Below, in pieces: positions 53,435 through 64,000 of a stretch of DNA of 64,000 nt. This DNA comes from Azolla caroliniana (taxonomy: Eukaryota; Polypodiophyta): assembly GCA_043228905.1 (NCBI GenBank), contig JBHGNT010000016.1:7440001-7504000 (forward strand), read 5' to 3'. The position numbers and the translations under genes are program-made. Below the pieces are notes generated by a model. The model saw only the letters and a program-made list of their open reading frames with translations. It searched no databases and was not told the DNA's origin. Within the stretch, counting starts at the first letter, position 1; each line of letters starts with the position of its first letter.

Positions 53435-56400
53435 TTAATGAATGCATTTTTGCAAAAGAGACACAAACCACTGTTGTGTCCTGAAGTTCTGGAGATCGGG
53501 ATCTCCAGTTAAATCTGAGAGTGAAATACCACCCACATTCACTAACAAAGTTAATGCCTCTAAAGCATAAGCTTCTTGATTCAACAAAGCCGCAGCACAA
53601 GCAAGGTTAAAAACTACACCACACTGCTCTTCAAACTTCAGCTTGCAGCTTCCTGTAGAATTAATCACCAACCATGTTAGCAAACATTTGAACACCTTTG
53701 AAAGTATACATGTTTACCAACAGCAAAGAAGGGGATTAGTGGAGTAATATAACCCACATAGACATAGGCGCATAGCCATAGCTCAAGCTTTATTAATGAA
53801 CCATCAATCATTTTGATGTTATGTTTCAAATTCAGCTCTAGTGTAACGGTTTGTAATAAAAAAATAGACGTTTCTTAAAAGTGTAGACTAATCTTTTGAC
53901 CTTCACAAATGAAGAAATAAATTTCTAATTTTGTTCCTAGACATAGGAAAGGCAAAGCCAAAGAGATGAAAGCAATGCATGCATACATAGATACAGAGAT
54001 GCATAAATTTGCATATGTATAAATAATACATGCATGCCTCCATGCAGAGATAGAGACAAGCATCCATACATGCATGCATTGATACATACATATATCCATA
54101 CATGCATGGATATGGAGGTGCATGGATAGATGCATACATGCATGCATTCATATGCATACATACATGCTTAGATACATGCATGCATGCATGCATGCATAGA
54201 TACAAATACACATACATAAATCTACAGGACTAGGGTAAAATAATAATTACAAGATAAGAAAGTCTGGTCATGTTCTAGTGAGTTTGCAACATTAAGGAAA
54301 GATCAAGGTCATGCTGACTTTTCAGCTTCAACATCCCTATTAAAATTGTAGTTCGGCCATGTGCCATAAAACGTAAAAAGTGCCTATAGTGGCTTTGTTC
54401 ACACATATGAACACAAATGAAGCAATAAGAGTTTAATGGTAATTGCAACTTAAATCTCGGTTGCACACTCAAAGGGTTTGTTCAAATATTTGGACTCGTA
54501 CGAATCTCATCCTCATGCTTGCAACCGTGGAACTTGTCAACATGCAAAATGCCTATCAAGAAGAACTATTGGATTATAACGGTCATTGAAGCAACCAACA
54601 GTACTATCATTCTTATAGGTACAGACAATTGAACTTTCAAACATCTAGATCAATAAGTTACTAAGTGATTTGGACGATATCATTACTACCAAACATGTCA
54701 GCAATTCAGAGGAAATATACATCATTGTAGAAATATGGTATCTGTCAAATTAAGTTTTTGGAGTATGGGTAGGCAAGAAAACATACCAGCTTTCAAAATT
54801 TCAACAGCTTTGGTATATGTGCTCATGCTATGAACCAAATGTTCTTCAGCAACAGTAAACTTCCCGATATTCTGGGAAGATTTACCAGCTACAAAATGGG
54901 CTTCTGCTTTCCCGATTATAGCATCAAGGCATGTAGAATTAACATGTAATGCTATACCAAATCCTTCTTCCAATGCAATATTCAATAGTTCCAATGCTTG
55001 TAGGGGTGGAATCTTCTCAGCAAGAGCACAACATGCTTCACCTATGGCAATAAAAATGCTGACATCGGTAGGATGAATCTTTGCAGCTCCCCTCAATTTC
55101 TCTAATGCGTGTTCAAGGGCAGTCATTGACTCTGAAGATGAATCTGGATTCCTCTACAAGACAGACAAAAACATATCAGAGTGTCTGGGGGAGACCAGAG
55201 GATCATGCATTCAACTCCTTTACTCCAATTGTCTAATAAATTGTTGGAATACCAAAAGGTAAATGGATAAAAAAAACACCAAAAACTCTTAACTACCAGA
55301 ACACATCTATTTAATGCTACAGTTGGACCTGTTTTGATAAACATCCAAAAACTCCAGGGTATTTTGTCTTGTAGCCCATAAATAAATGTAGTTATCAAAC
55401 TTTGCCAAAAGCACGCATCTAAACCTCAGCAAACGATGCAAGGCCAGCCCCCCAGTTCTGTAGAAGCCCTGCCATATCATCACCAACACTTGCATTCCCT
55501 AGATTCCAAGCGCGTTCATACATCTGCAATCCCTTGCTATAGAAATCTTTTGCAACCCTCCATGCTTGAGATTCTGAACTCTCATGGCTTCTTTGCATTT
55601 CAACTTCTGCCCTTTTGATATTGCAATCACCATAGTTTGCAAGGAGTTCTATATCACTTGGAGTGACAGAGAGAGCAACAGAGTACCTATGATGCATAAA
55701 TCAATTCTAACCTCAGAATGTTCTTAACTTTCAAATGTTTTAGGTGATTGACAATGATAATGGACATACCGTGCATCCGCTTGCTTCAAAAGATCTAATG
55801 CTGCTGCTATCCCACCACCTTTCTCAGCTGGTAGCTCAAGTGTAACCTCAGCCCAGTCACATAAGGAACTGGCACTATTGATTAAAGCTTCCTGTTTAAA
55901 TTCGCTGGATTCTACTGACGCAACCTTCTCATACATGTCAAAACTCTTTCTACCAACAAAAAATAAAAACATTTAGCATCAGCAACAAGAATAAAGTAGC
56001 CCATAGAAAAACAGGCATCAGTCCAGTGATGTGAATTTTCAACATCTCCACATTCATTCATAGCACATCTCCACATTCATTCATAGATATCTGCATTATT
56101 AATATCACCCTTGCATTTTCATGTCAACCATTTCAAGCAATGTTTCTTGAAATTGAACATAGAAATCCTTATAAGCAGGTATTTTTAAAACAGTTATCAG
56201 CCCACATAATCAGTATTTGGAAAAGAACCGCAAAAATCAAAAATAATTTATCTTCAACTGAAATTTGAGAAATTGTTGATCTGAAAATTTATCAGTTGTG
56301 ACATTCAACATCTGCTGTCCATCAATATCGTCTGCTGTCCATCTAGAGACACATTAAGATATATGTGACATTCAGGACAACAAGATATATGTGACATTCA

Positions 56401-59400
56401 CCTTCCTATGGCCCTTTACACATTAATGCCTTTATATTCTATCAATTGCAACCTATGAACGCATATATCCATCAACCAGTTCTTTTGTTTGTCAAATGTC
56501 ATGTCAAGCAATAAGATAGTAACCAAAAAATGCTGAACCATACATCCTTTGAATGTATTTTCAGACATTTTTGTCATATCTTGCCATCTTATGTTCTAGT
56601 TAAATTTAAATGTGTGGTATATTTATCTTAGCTAGCATATTTTTATATTTCCAAAATATTTAAAAAAGAATCAGTAGTTCTGTTTCATTTTTCCATTTTG
56701 GCAAAGTTGAAACTCACTTCCTCTGGTTAGGTTTGCCTTGTTTCCCATCATACTTGCAAGTTGCAATCATGAAGGTGATTAAAATCGTTGAGTGCAGTGG
56801 GAGTTTCATCACCTTCACCAATACGTCAGGATATAAAATTGTGACCCAAAAACAGGACAACTTGCAAAGCTCTCCAATCAGCTTGATTAAGCATCTTGGA
56901 GTCTATAGCAGCCCAGAAGGTCCATCGAACATTGTGTCGAGGAATAAAATAGGTGGTCTGGGGGTATATTAACCACTTGTTTCAAAAAAAATTGCATCAG
57001 TGTAGTCTTGCAACATTGCATGGATAGGTTGGTATGTATGTTGCTCTGGTAAGGTGTCATGCATGGTTGATGTCTTGGCAGCACTGCCGATATATCATAA
57101 TGCCAGACCAAAAATCATCATTCAATGAAGAATATTTCTGAAGATTTTTGAAAACGTTTGGTTATCTCTAACATCAAGGTTTTTAAAATATTCAACTTAG
57201 GAATAATTCAATATTTACAAAAAAGAAATAAGTTAAATATTACAAAAAGTACAAGGGATTACTCAATATTTCTACTTTTATGGTTTCACAAGTTATAAAT
57301 TTGCCCAATCACCAGAAATTTTGTGAGTCTTTAAATTCTCCAAATTACCAACGCTTAAATGAGTTCATAAATTTGCTCAGATCCCTTCAAATATTTTTGA
57401 GAGTTCACCAATTTAATATTCACTTGATCATAATGGATTGCAAAAGCAACAAACACCATATAAATAATGGAACAATTTTAAACTATATGAACTATAGCAC
57501 AAAACTTACATTTATAGATAGAATATAATTACAATGTGCATGATCCATAACTTTAAATTCAAATGCTATTAATAGGTCTTCATCATTGATTCATTGACGC
57601 ACATAAGAGTACCTGTAAAGATTAGATGAACGTTGGGCAGCGTCCATTTGGATGTTCCATGCATCAGTCTTGTTAATTCGTCCACCAAAAATGCTCCCAA
57701 CCATCTCATACACACCCACTTGCACTGAGCTCGCCCATAAAGCATAGACCTCTCCCTAAATGAAAAGAATAAAGTAGGCGAAAGTATGAAAAATGTTAAT
57801 GCATTTACTCACTAACCCACCCAGGAACGTGGGCTAATCTTATCTATTTTGTCTTTCCATGAATTAAAAAAAATGGAAGCAAAGTATTGAGTCAAATTCA
57901 TAAAACAAGTTTCATCTGATAAAGCATCTGTAAATGTGAGCTAATCTAATCCATTGTCTCTTATAATGAGGCGTGAAAAAGCTGCACTCTATGTGAGTTA
58001 GCTCACAAAAGAAGAAAAAAAACAAGACATGGATTTGCCAACAATTCATTTGATGAAGCATCTGGAAATGTAACCTAATCTAATCCATTGTCTCTTATCA
58101 TGGAACCATAAAAAAAATTCACAAAACAACCAAGATATGGATTTTTCTATCATTCATTTGATAAAGCATAAAGGATGTGAGCTGATATATTATGTGGTTT
58201 GATTTGATACATAGAAAGTATGCGAGTTAATTAACGAAAGAACAAGATATAGGTTGATTTACTTACCAGATCAAAGAGAGCCTCTTCATGCTGAGGTGAA
58301 GAAGGGATGCTAAGAATTTGCAGAAGAAGCTGAGCGCATTCTGCAAAAAGGGAGCCTCTTGCTAGCCCTTCATCCTTCCTCTCTGCTTGCTTCTTTACTT
58401 TCTCTGCTTCTATAAAATAGAGACAGGTTTTAAGGTTAGTATTTAGTTGCTTTTTTAGGTTTCTATGACTTTGATATTAGAGTTTTGGGCAAAACTCTCT
58501 GAAATGGCCCTGAGATTTTTTTATTTCCCAAATGTCTCCGGGTTTCTATTAAATTTCAACAGAAATATCCCTGACCAGCCGCCGCCAAAAGAGAGCTCAA
58601 ATAGCACATATAATCGAGGAAAAGGGAACGAATTGGGACAAACAATACATGGCACGAATTCGGGGCATTCAGGGAAATATCATGGGCTAGAGGCAGTTAG
58701 GGAAATAAAAAAGGAGAATTCTGGGATACATATTTCCTATTTTTCCTTCAGGTGTTATTAAGGGGTCTTCTTTGGTTTTACGGGTTCAGCATGTTAAGTT
58801 TTAGGGGTTCTGCGATTCAGTGAACATTCGGAGGCCACTTATCAATCAGAGGTATTACTGTTGTTCAGTCGACAACAACTATTGTCGACACAGTATAAGT
58901 CAAACACTGCTCACCGAACGTTCTACCAATGAATTGTGGTTAGACGAATAGATACTAAAATGGCTGTAAACTTACCGATGTTAAACAGACATCGAGATCG
59001 CTATTTACGTAATAAAGTTATGACAGAAAAGAATAGATTGACATAGCGTTTCGTAGACAGAGATTTCCTAAACTAACTTTATATTACTAAATAAAATGAT
59101 AGCTCTTTACACTACCTTCGGTTCCTTTTATACTGCCACAAAATGGCAAGAACTACAAAATCTCTAACTAACTATAATTTCGGTTTTAATTTAATTCGGC
59201 AAAATGCTGACTCATCGATCCTCTATACCGATCCGATTCCGAACCTTCTACATTTCCGACTCCGACGCTTCCCCACTTGTCCGGGTAACAATTACGGTAG
59301 GTTTAGGGTTACAGTAAGAGTTAGAGAAAAAAAGGTTGAGTTTTTGAAAGTGATTGAAAGAATTACACAAAAACAACGAGGATACAGGAGAACAATCAGC

Positions 59401-59634
59401 CAGATACTAGGATTAGGGTATAGTGGGTTTAGAATTAGGGATTTAAAGAAGGGGGGGGGGGGGGGGGGGGGGGGCAATGGCGATTATAACTAAAAACAAG
59501 AAGCGGAGTGGAAATAGGAAAAGTGGCCACTTACCAGCGAGAAGTCTTGCTGCGGAGGAGGAGGAGGAGGAGGAAGTGGTCTTCTTGTTTCTACTGCTCC
59601 TGCTGCTGTTACGTTGAGTTGTGGGAGGTGCCAT
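53435..59634 (-). CDS. TPR-like protein of unknown function, seven exons
   Basis: Predicted exons: 59634-59535, 58409-58267, 57755-57613, 55949-55770, 55686-55425, 55153-54787, 53652-53435. All junctions are GT/AG and the phases agree throughout, giving 1413 bases (470 residues plus TAA). The N-terminus is a Ser-run (residues 18-26), then a basic acid-rich helix (EAEKVKKQAERKDEG) and GSLFAECAQLLLQIL. Helical pairs typical of tetratricopeptide-like solenoids follow: ALWASSVQVGVYEMV, SFDMYEKVASVES with LCDWAEVTLEL, FYSKGLQMYERAWNLG with LLQNWGAGLASFAE, ALEHALEKLRGAAKIHP with IFIAIGEACCALAEK, and STYTKAVEILKAG. The C-terminus ends VSLLQKCIH. No enzyme motif or membrane segment. It looks intact and lies downstream of DPE2 in the same direction. 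Similar plant proteins are usually labelled TPR-like superfamily. The function is unknown to me. Confidence 0.85.
53960..54215. repeat. CATG/ATGCAT-rich microsatellite region in intron 6 of the TPR-like gene
   Basis: Many CATACATGCATG-like units, including a pure (CATG)n stretch near 54177-54198. The open frames crossing it (Met/His/Cys-rich) are artefacts of the repeat. Confidence 0.85.
57910..58190. repeat. Short diverged repeats in intron 2 of the TPR-like gene
   Basis: The unit TGATxAAGCATCTGxAAATGT...TAATCTAATCCATTG and TCTCTTAT recurs at about 57915 and 58052, with a degenerate third copy near 58158. Intron 2 spans 58266-57756. Confidence 0.7.
59451..59474 (+). repeat. Poly(G) run of 24 in intron 1 of the TPR-like gene
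   Basis: 24 consecutive G on the + strand (C on the coding strand), 61 bases from the exon 1 donor. Length-unstable in sequencing and capable of G-quadruplex formation. Confidence 0.9.
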
Positions 59635-61996
59635 GGAGAACCTGATTTAGGTTTAGGGTTAGGTTTAGGTTTAGGTGCAAAACCTGATTTCCAAATTCTG
59701 GGGCTATACATACATACACATACATATGTAATTGGTTCCAAATCTTAGTGCTATATGTACATACTATGTGTAATTGGGCCCACATCCAACACACTAACAC
59801 ATTCTCGGTTTAGGCTTAGGTGCAAAACTTTGACTTCCAAATTATATAGATAATAGGCCTATAATTGGCTCCAAATCTTTAGTGTTATGTGTAATTGTGC
59901 ACGGATCGAACACACAACACACTTTCGGGTTAGGGTTAGGTTTGCGTGCAAAACCTGACCTTCCGAATTCGGGCACGGATCGAACACTCCCTTGTTTCGA
60001 TGTGGCATTGTTGATGGGGAGCACTCTGGTGACGAGAATTTCTTGCGCCTGTTCCTCCCCTTCTCTTTTGTCTGCCCTCGTGACCCGGCCCATGGCCTAG
60101 TATCAAGGCCAGGAGATAAGAACAAATGAAGAGGGGGGAACAAACAATCGTGTGGAAAAGGGTTGTTTGAGGTTGAGGAACACCATGTTAAGTGCATATA
60201 TATTCTTTTATAGCTTAGCCATAGAGACATCGCATAGCCTACATTACATGACAGATTGATTGCATTACTTTCACTTTCGTAATCGGGTCAAAGTCAACCC
60301 CTTTTAGATTATGTTGGTAGACCTTCTCCCATATATAACTATATTATAAACTTATCGCAAAATTGCACTTGGTTTTCACTTAATTATATTGCCTGTTTTT
60401 TATTTTAAATCTCCTTCCTATTCATAACGCCAATCTCTTTGAACTTCAAAATGGACAAAACATATATAAATTACAATATCGCTTATGTTCTCTATTTTGT
60501 TGGAAATACAGAATACATCCAAGTTTTTCGTACAATTATGTGGTTACGTGAAAATAGTCACCACCTTCATCGAAAGCTTTGAGAACGGCGATCAATTACA
60601 TGATAGCATGAGCTCCTCTCCCTTATCTTTGTTTCTTAACTTCATATGTTTGAGTCTCACATTAGTCAGACCTTTGCTCAAGTCTCTGGCATGAATCTTC
60701 TTGAACCAAAAGTTCAAGTGAATGTTGCGCTACTTTTTTTTATATTATTTTCAATTAAGCTTAGGACTAACATTGGCAAGGTAAACCATTTTTATTTGTT
60801 ACTTTAAATGTCCATACTCTCCCTTATCTAGAGTTTAGATGCTCCTATGTTTGTACATATATTAATGATGTTCCTAACCCTATGGTACATTAAGAGTGTT
60901 GCCTGAAATGTATACCTCCCATGAACATAGCCTGCTGGTCAAATTAAATTGGGCTTTTCAGTAGAAGTCGAAGTTTAAACAAGAGGATTCTAAAAAGTGT
61001 AATGCAAGATGTCTACAAGAAGATGTTATCTACCCTGATTTTTGCACCACATTGCAAGTCTACTCTAGAAATGATCGATTTCAAACTCAGGAAAGAAAGA
61101 CAATTTGCTTGAATATTTACTTTGACTTGAAATTGGATATTAGCAATATGCATTATATTATTATGTGTACATGTTATAGAAAAACACAACATTTCAATCT
61201 AAGCCTTAAATAGAAGCCTTTGTAACAAAACTAAACCTTCATGGATGGAAAATAAAAATAGTAGATGATATTGTACACTAAAAAAGAGTAATTTCCACAA
61301 CCAATTTACAAAAACAGGGCGAGATATCCACATGGGCACTGTGACCAGGAGATTCTAGAAGAACTCCTAAACACTGTTTAAAAAAACAGAAAAGAGGAGT
61401 AATAGCCATTGTAACAAATTTAAGAAAACATCGCAAGATATCCACATGGGCATTGTATCAAAGGGATTATAAAACAAATCTTTAAAACTGCTAAAAAAAT
61501 GAACATCAAGCTCACAAAGAAACCACATTTGAGACCCATAAATTACTCCAACCATTTGTATTCTTTAACGCACCTTTTATTACGTCATATTTCATTTTAG
61601 ATGCATCACAGAGAAAAGAACATTAAAATAGATGGACAAAATTATTTTGATGTTCTGTAGTATATACAAATTGATGTATTGTCTACAAAGCTCAAATGTG
61701 TTCCAAGTAGATCCTACTTTTTATTGGGCTGAAACAATAAATGGATCATCGCTAAAACATGAGACATCTCTTATTTGGCCGGCATGAATAATAATCTAGA
61801 ACTATCATTGGAAATCTCTTATGAGCTTTTTATTGACTTGACTGATGAATCATTTATATGTATCCAATCTATGTGCCATTGATTCATTCCCTATTGAATT
61901 AACTTTTTTCTTCTAAACTACATGAATCTCGATGTATGTATTTAGTATGGAGATTTGTAAGATTTATGCATCGCTTGGATATCATGCCCATTCACA
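59635..61996. other. Intergenic region between DPE2 and the TPR-like gene
   Basis: 2.36 kb between two - strand genes. It should contain the DPE2 3' UTR and the TPR-like promoter. Repeated CACATAAC.../GGTTAGG blocks of GGxxCGAACAC type occur at 59690-60000. A diverged direct repeat (AGATATCCACATGGGCA at 61322 and 61438, unit about 116 bp) lies at 61290-61500. No further gene seen. Confidence 0.5.
59640..59680 (-). promoter_or_regulatory. Telo-box-like repeats in the 5' leader of the TPR-like gene
   Basis: On the - strand, starting a few bases upstream of the ATG, the leader reads CACCTAAACCTAAACCTAAC followed by CCTAAACCTAAAT. This is a run of degenerate plant telomere units containing a telo-box-like AACCCTAAACC. 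Further telomere-like units (TTTAGG, GGTTAGGG on +) occur at about 59290-59440, 59810 and 59930. Confidence 0.6.
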
Positions 61997-62256
61997 TCAG
62001 GCCTTGAGAATCAGAGTGTTCACAAAATTGACTGTTGATTGATGATATGAATTCTCCTTCACGAAATGGCTACTGTGAGTATATCCTTCAGAGTCAGTGA
62101 CTGTTGTCATGTTATCAATAGGTGGAACAGCACGCCCATTGTGCTTAACTAAACTGCTGATTTCATTTGAGAGCTCCGTATCATCGACAAGAGATTCCAA
62201 CAATACATGCAATCCTACATGTAAATCAGAATGCAAATTAAAGAGTCAGTATATAT

Positions 62257-62308
<52 letters not shown>

Positions 62309-63596
62309 ACATGATAATGGCTGCACACATATATATTACTCATCCCACTTACGGAATCTCCAGTAATGCTTAGGATTAGTTGGGTCATTTATGCACTCTT
62401 CCTTCGCAGGGCGCTGTGCATACAATTCTTTCAGTGCTAGCATATCCTGGAGAAATGAATAAACATATAAGACATGAGAATAAATGGAAGCCGCAAAACT
62501 TCAGGCATCATTCTTTTCTTTGTTTTGCTCAGTTTGATTTATGAGACAACATCGTTGTACATAATCTTGGTTTTTGTTCATGGGGGTTGTGGGCATACAG
62601 CTATATATTACCTCTATACAGCCAAAAACTGCATAAAGATGGAAAACTTTCTTTCACAAAATGAATATCTACTTTCTAAATTCTAGCATGTTTTGGCTGC
62701 TACTATAGTCGTCAATTGAATTTCTGTTTGGGATATTTTTATGATTCATTTTACTGATTAGATTTCTGTGTCACTGTCTGTGTTTACCATATTGAATGTA
62801 TAACTCTGAAAATACTGTAACACATCATACCATTGTCAATTGTACACATACTGTATCATATTGAAAACTCATATCTTTTGTCTGTCTTTTACTCACTTTG
62901 ACAGAACAATATTAGCGATTAAAACATTATGGTCTTTTTGAGTGATAAAACATTTGTTTTCCTTCCTTTCCAGTTCTTAAAAGTGGTTTACCTGGAGAGG
63001 GAAGACGGCCCACATTGAAGGTGATTCCATATGTTGTTTAATGATTGCATAGACAACACTAGGTTCACACTTTGCTGGTGGTAAATCACCGAAGTTCAGG
63101 GCATTATGGAAGAATCTTACTCGCCGGTCTTCATCCTCTTCCCACCAAGCCCGTAGTGTGGAACTATCATGACATGATGGAGCGCAGACCTGGAAAAGTA
63201 AACTATACATGTCTTTTTAGCATATAAGATGATGTTATTCGTTAAACATGTAAGAACTATAAATATATATATTGGTTTTAGAAGATCAGACTTCTTCTTC
63301 ATCAGGAGGAGAAATAAAATGATTCTATCGCCCATCGGGGATAGACATAGCAAACCTTGGGATTGCTCAAATGAGAAGCAACGGAACCATCGTAGTATGT
63401 TTAGAAGGATGGTACATACCATATTACAGTGTTCCGGGAGGGAAATTTATATATACATAATCGTAAAAAAAATGTCTCTATTGTTAAAATCACAAACCGT
63501 TGTATATTCGTAGTCAGATGGCAGAGCAAATTCCACACTAGGGCTGCTTGGCATCCTCTGAATTCTGAGGCCCAATAATCCTAGATCTCGAAGAAC
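61997..63596 (-). CDS. DPE2: 4-alpha-glucanotransferase DPE2, last four exons (5' part outside window)
   Basis: Cytosolic GH77 enzyme that transfers a glucosyl unit of maltose onto heteroglycans during night-time starch mobilisation. Exons: 63596-63498, 63189-62992, 62446-62353, 62214-61997 (TGA), all GT/AG with consistent phase, giving 202 residues. Diagnostic segments match plant DPE2: LRDLGLLGLRIQRMPS, VCAPSCHDSSTLRAWWEEDE, IIKQHMESPSMWAVFPLQD, INDPTNPKHYWRFR and the tail LVKHNGRAVPP. The SCHD segment is part of the conserved GH77 C-terminal region. N-terminal starch-binding CBM20 domains and the catalytic acids lie in upstream exons beyond 64000. The last exon has a lineage-specific tail of about 35 residues. 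No disruption seen. Confidence 0.93.
62254..62307 (+). repeat. (ATTT)n microsatellite in the last DPE2 intron
   Basis: About 13 uninterrupted TTTA/ATTT units in the intron 62352-62215, close to the acceptor side of the last exon. Confidence 0.9.
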
Positions 63597-64000
63597 CTGG
63601 TGAAGAAAATTAGGGTTGAATTATGGAGCTTACTGAAGGCTAAATGTGCATCATAAACCAACAAGAAAGATAATATGCTCTCTAGGATAAAAGATACCCA
63701 TCGCTTGTATAAGCAAATACATGGAAACAGGCCCAGAACTGAATCATATGATCTCTTTATATCATACTCTCATTCATTTCTCTTTGTTTGGCTGATATGA
63801 AAACAAATATAACCCTGGTAGGATGAAATAAAACTCTGCTAATTATCCAATGAGTCACATGATCACATATTCACGACAATAAGAATCAATGTTTCACACA
63901 GATTGGATAGTCAATCTTGAGTAACATGCCATCTAATGCAAATGTCACGAATAAGTTTTGTTTTTGTTCTATTATGACATTGTTTTTTGTTCTCTCTGGA
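63597..64000 (-). other. DPE2 intron sequence running out of the window
   Basis: No coding segment matching DPE2 is visible between 63597 and the end of the window, so this is probably one intron. The acceptor is CACCAG at 63597-63602, read on the - strand. Confidence 0.6.

Noticed and set aside
53875-54217. Three overlapping - strand frames rich in Met, His, Cys and Ala
   Set aside because: They are translations of CATG/ATGCAT microsatellite sequence inside intron 6 of the TPR-like gene.
58465-58761. 98-codon + strand frame
   Set aside because: Lies in intron 1 of the TPR-like gene on the opposite strand, with no recognisable motif and no codon bias. Possibly a decayed repeat.
59292-59634. 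Proline- and serine-rich - strand frames near 59.3-59.6 kb as extra coding sequence
   Set aside because: The Pro run is the translation of the poly(G/C) tract in intron 1. Only 59634-59535 is kept as exon 1.

Overview
The window is from a retrotransposon-rich plant nuclear genome, read from spliceosomal introns, a plastid-targeted polyphenol oxidase, a DPE2-type 4-alpha-glucanotransferase, Copia and Gypsy (chromovirus) LTR elements and LINEs. Several features look more like a non-seed land plant (lycophyte, fern or bryophyte) than a typical angiosperm. The PPO CuA helix has the FFPWHRYYLYFHER form I associate with moss and lycophyte PPOs. One LINE fragment is of a type I associate with mosses and lycophytes. 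One Gypsy element has Tcn1-like, fungus-like polymerase sequences. The organism assignment is an inference.

Layout. 1-3.4 kb: 3' half of a dead Copia element (A), + strand. About 3.5-4.1 kb: truncated copy of a dispersed LTR-like repeat (R). 5.86-7.83 kb: complete polyphenol oxidase gene, - strand, one intron. 8.6-9.05 kb: LINE fragment, split by a complete Copia element B (9053-14761; identical-length LTRs, TSD ACATG). 15.5-16.6 kb and 37.4-38.05 kb: two halves of one - strand LINE (K), separated by a 20.8-kb nest (16628-37385). The nest is bounded by related LTRs and an almost matching 5-bp duplication (ATATG/AGATG). It contains Copia C (split by the complete Gypsy element J, 17837-24852, TSD GTGTC), Copia D, a 458-bp tandem duplication, Copia E and Copia F, all on the - strand except J. 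38.9-41.2 kb: fragments of two more Copia elements (G, H). 41.2-46.75 kb: fragments of a Tcn1-like chromovirus (I), its reverse transcriptase split by a full copy of repeat R. 46.77-50.66 kb: 5'-truncated L1-type LINE (L) with poly(A). 50.7-53.4 kb: non-coding DNA with tandem duplications and a direct/inverted repeat. 53.4-59.6 kb: seven-exon gene for a predicted 470-residue TPR-like protein, - strand. 62.0-63.6 kb and beyond the window: last four exons of DPE2, - strand.

Function. Three host genes are recognisable. PPO would act in the thylakoid lumen on o-diphenols, DPE2 in the cytosol on maltose from night-time starch breakdown. The TPR-like protein has no assigned function. Every mobile element here carries stops, frameshifts or deletions in its coding region. 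LTR divergence, counted by eye, is about 2% for B (8/388) and 4% for J (18/456), so both are fairly recent. J is younger than the Copia it interrupts, and the C/F locus is younger than LINE K. Splice sites were chosen by consensus GT/AG, reading frame and protein continuity, without transcript evidence.
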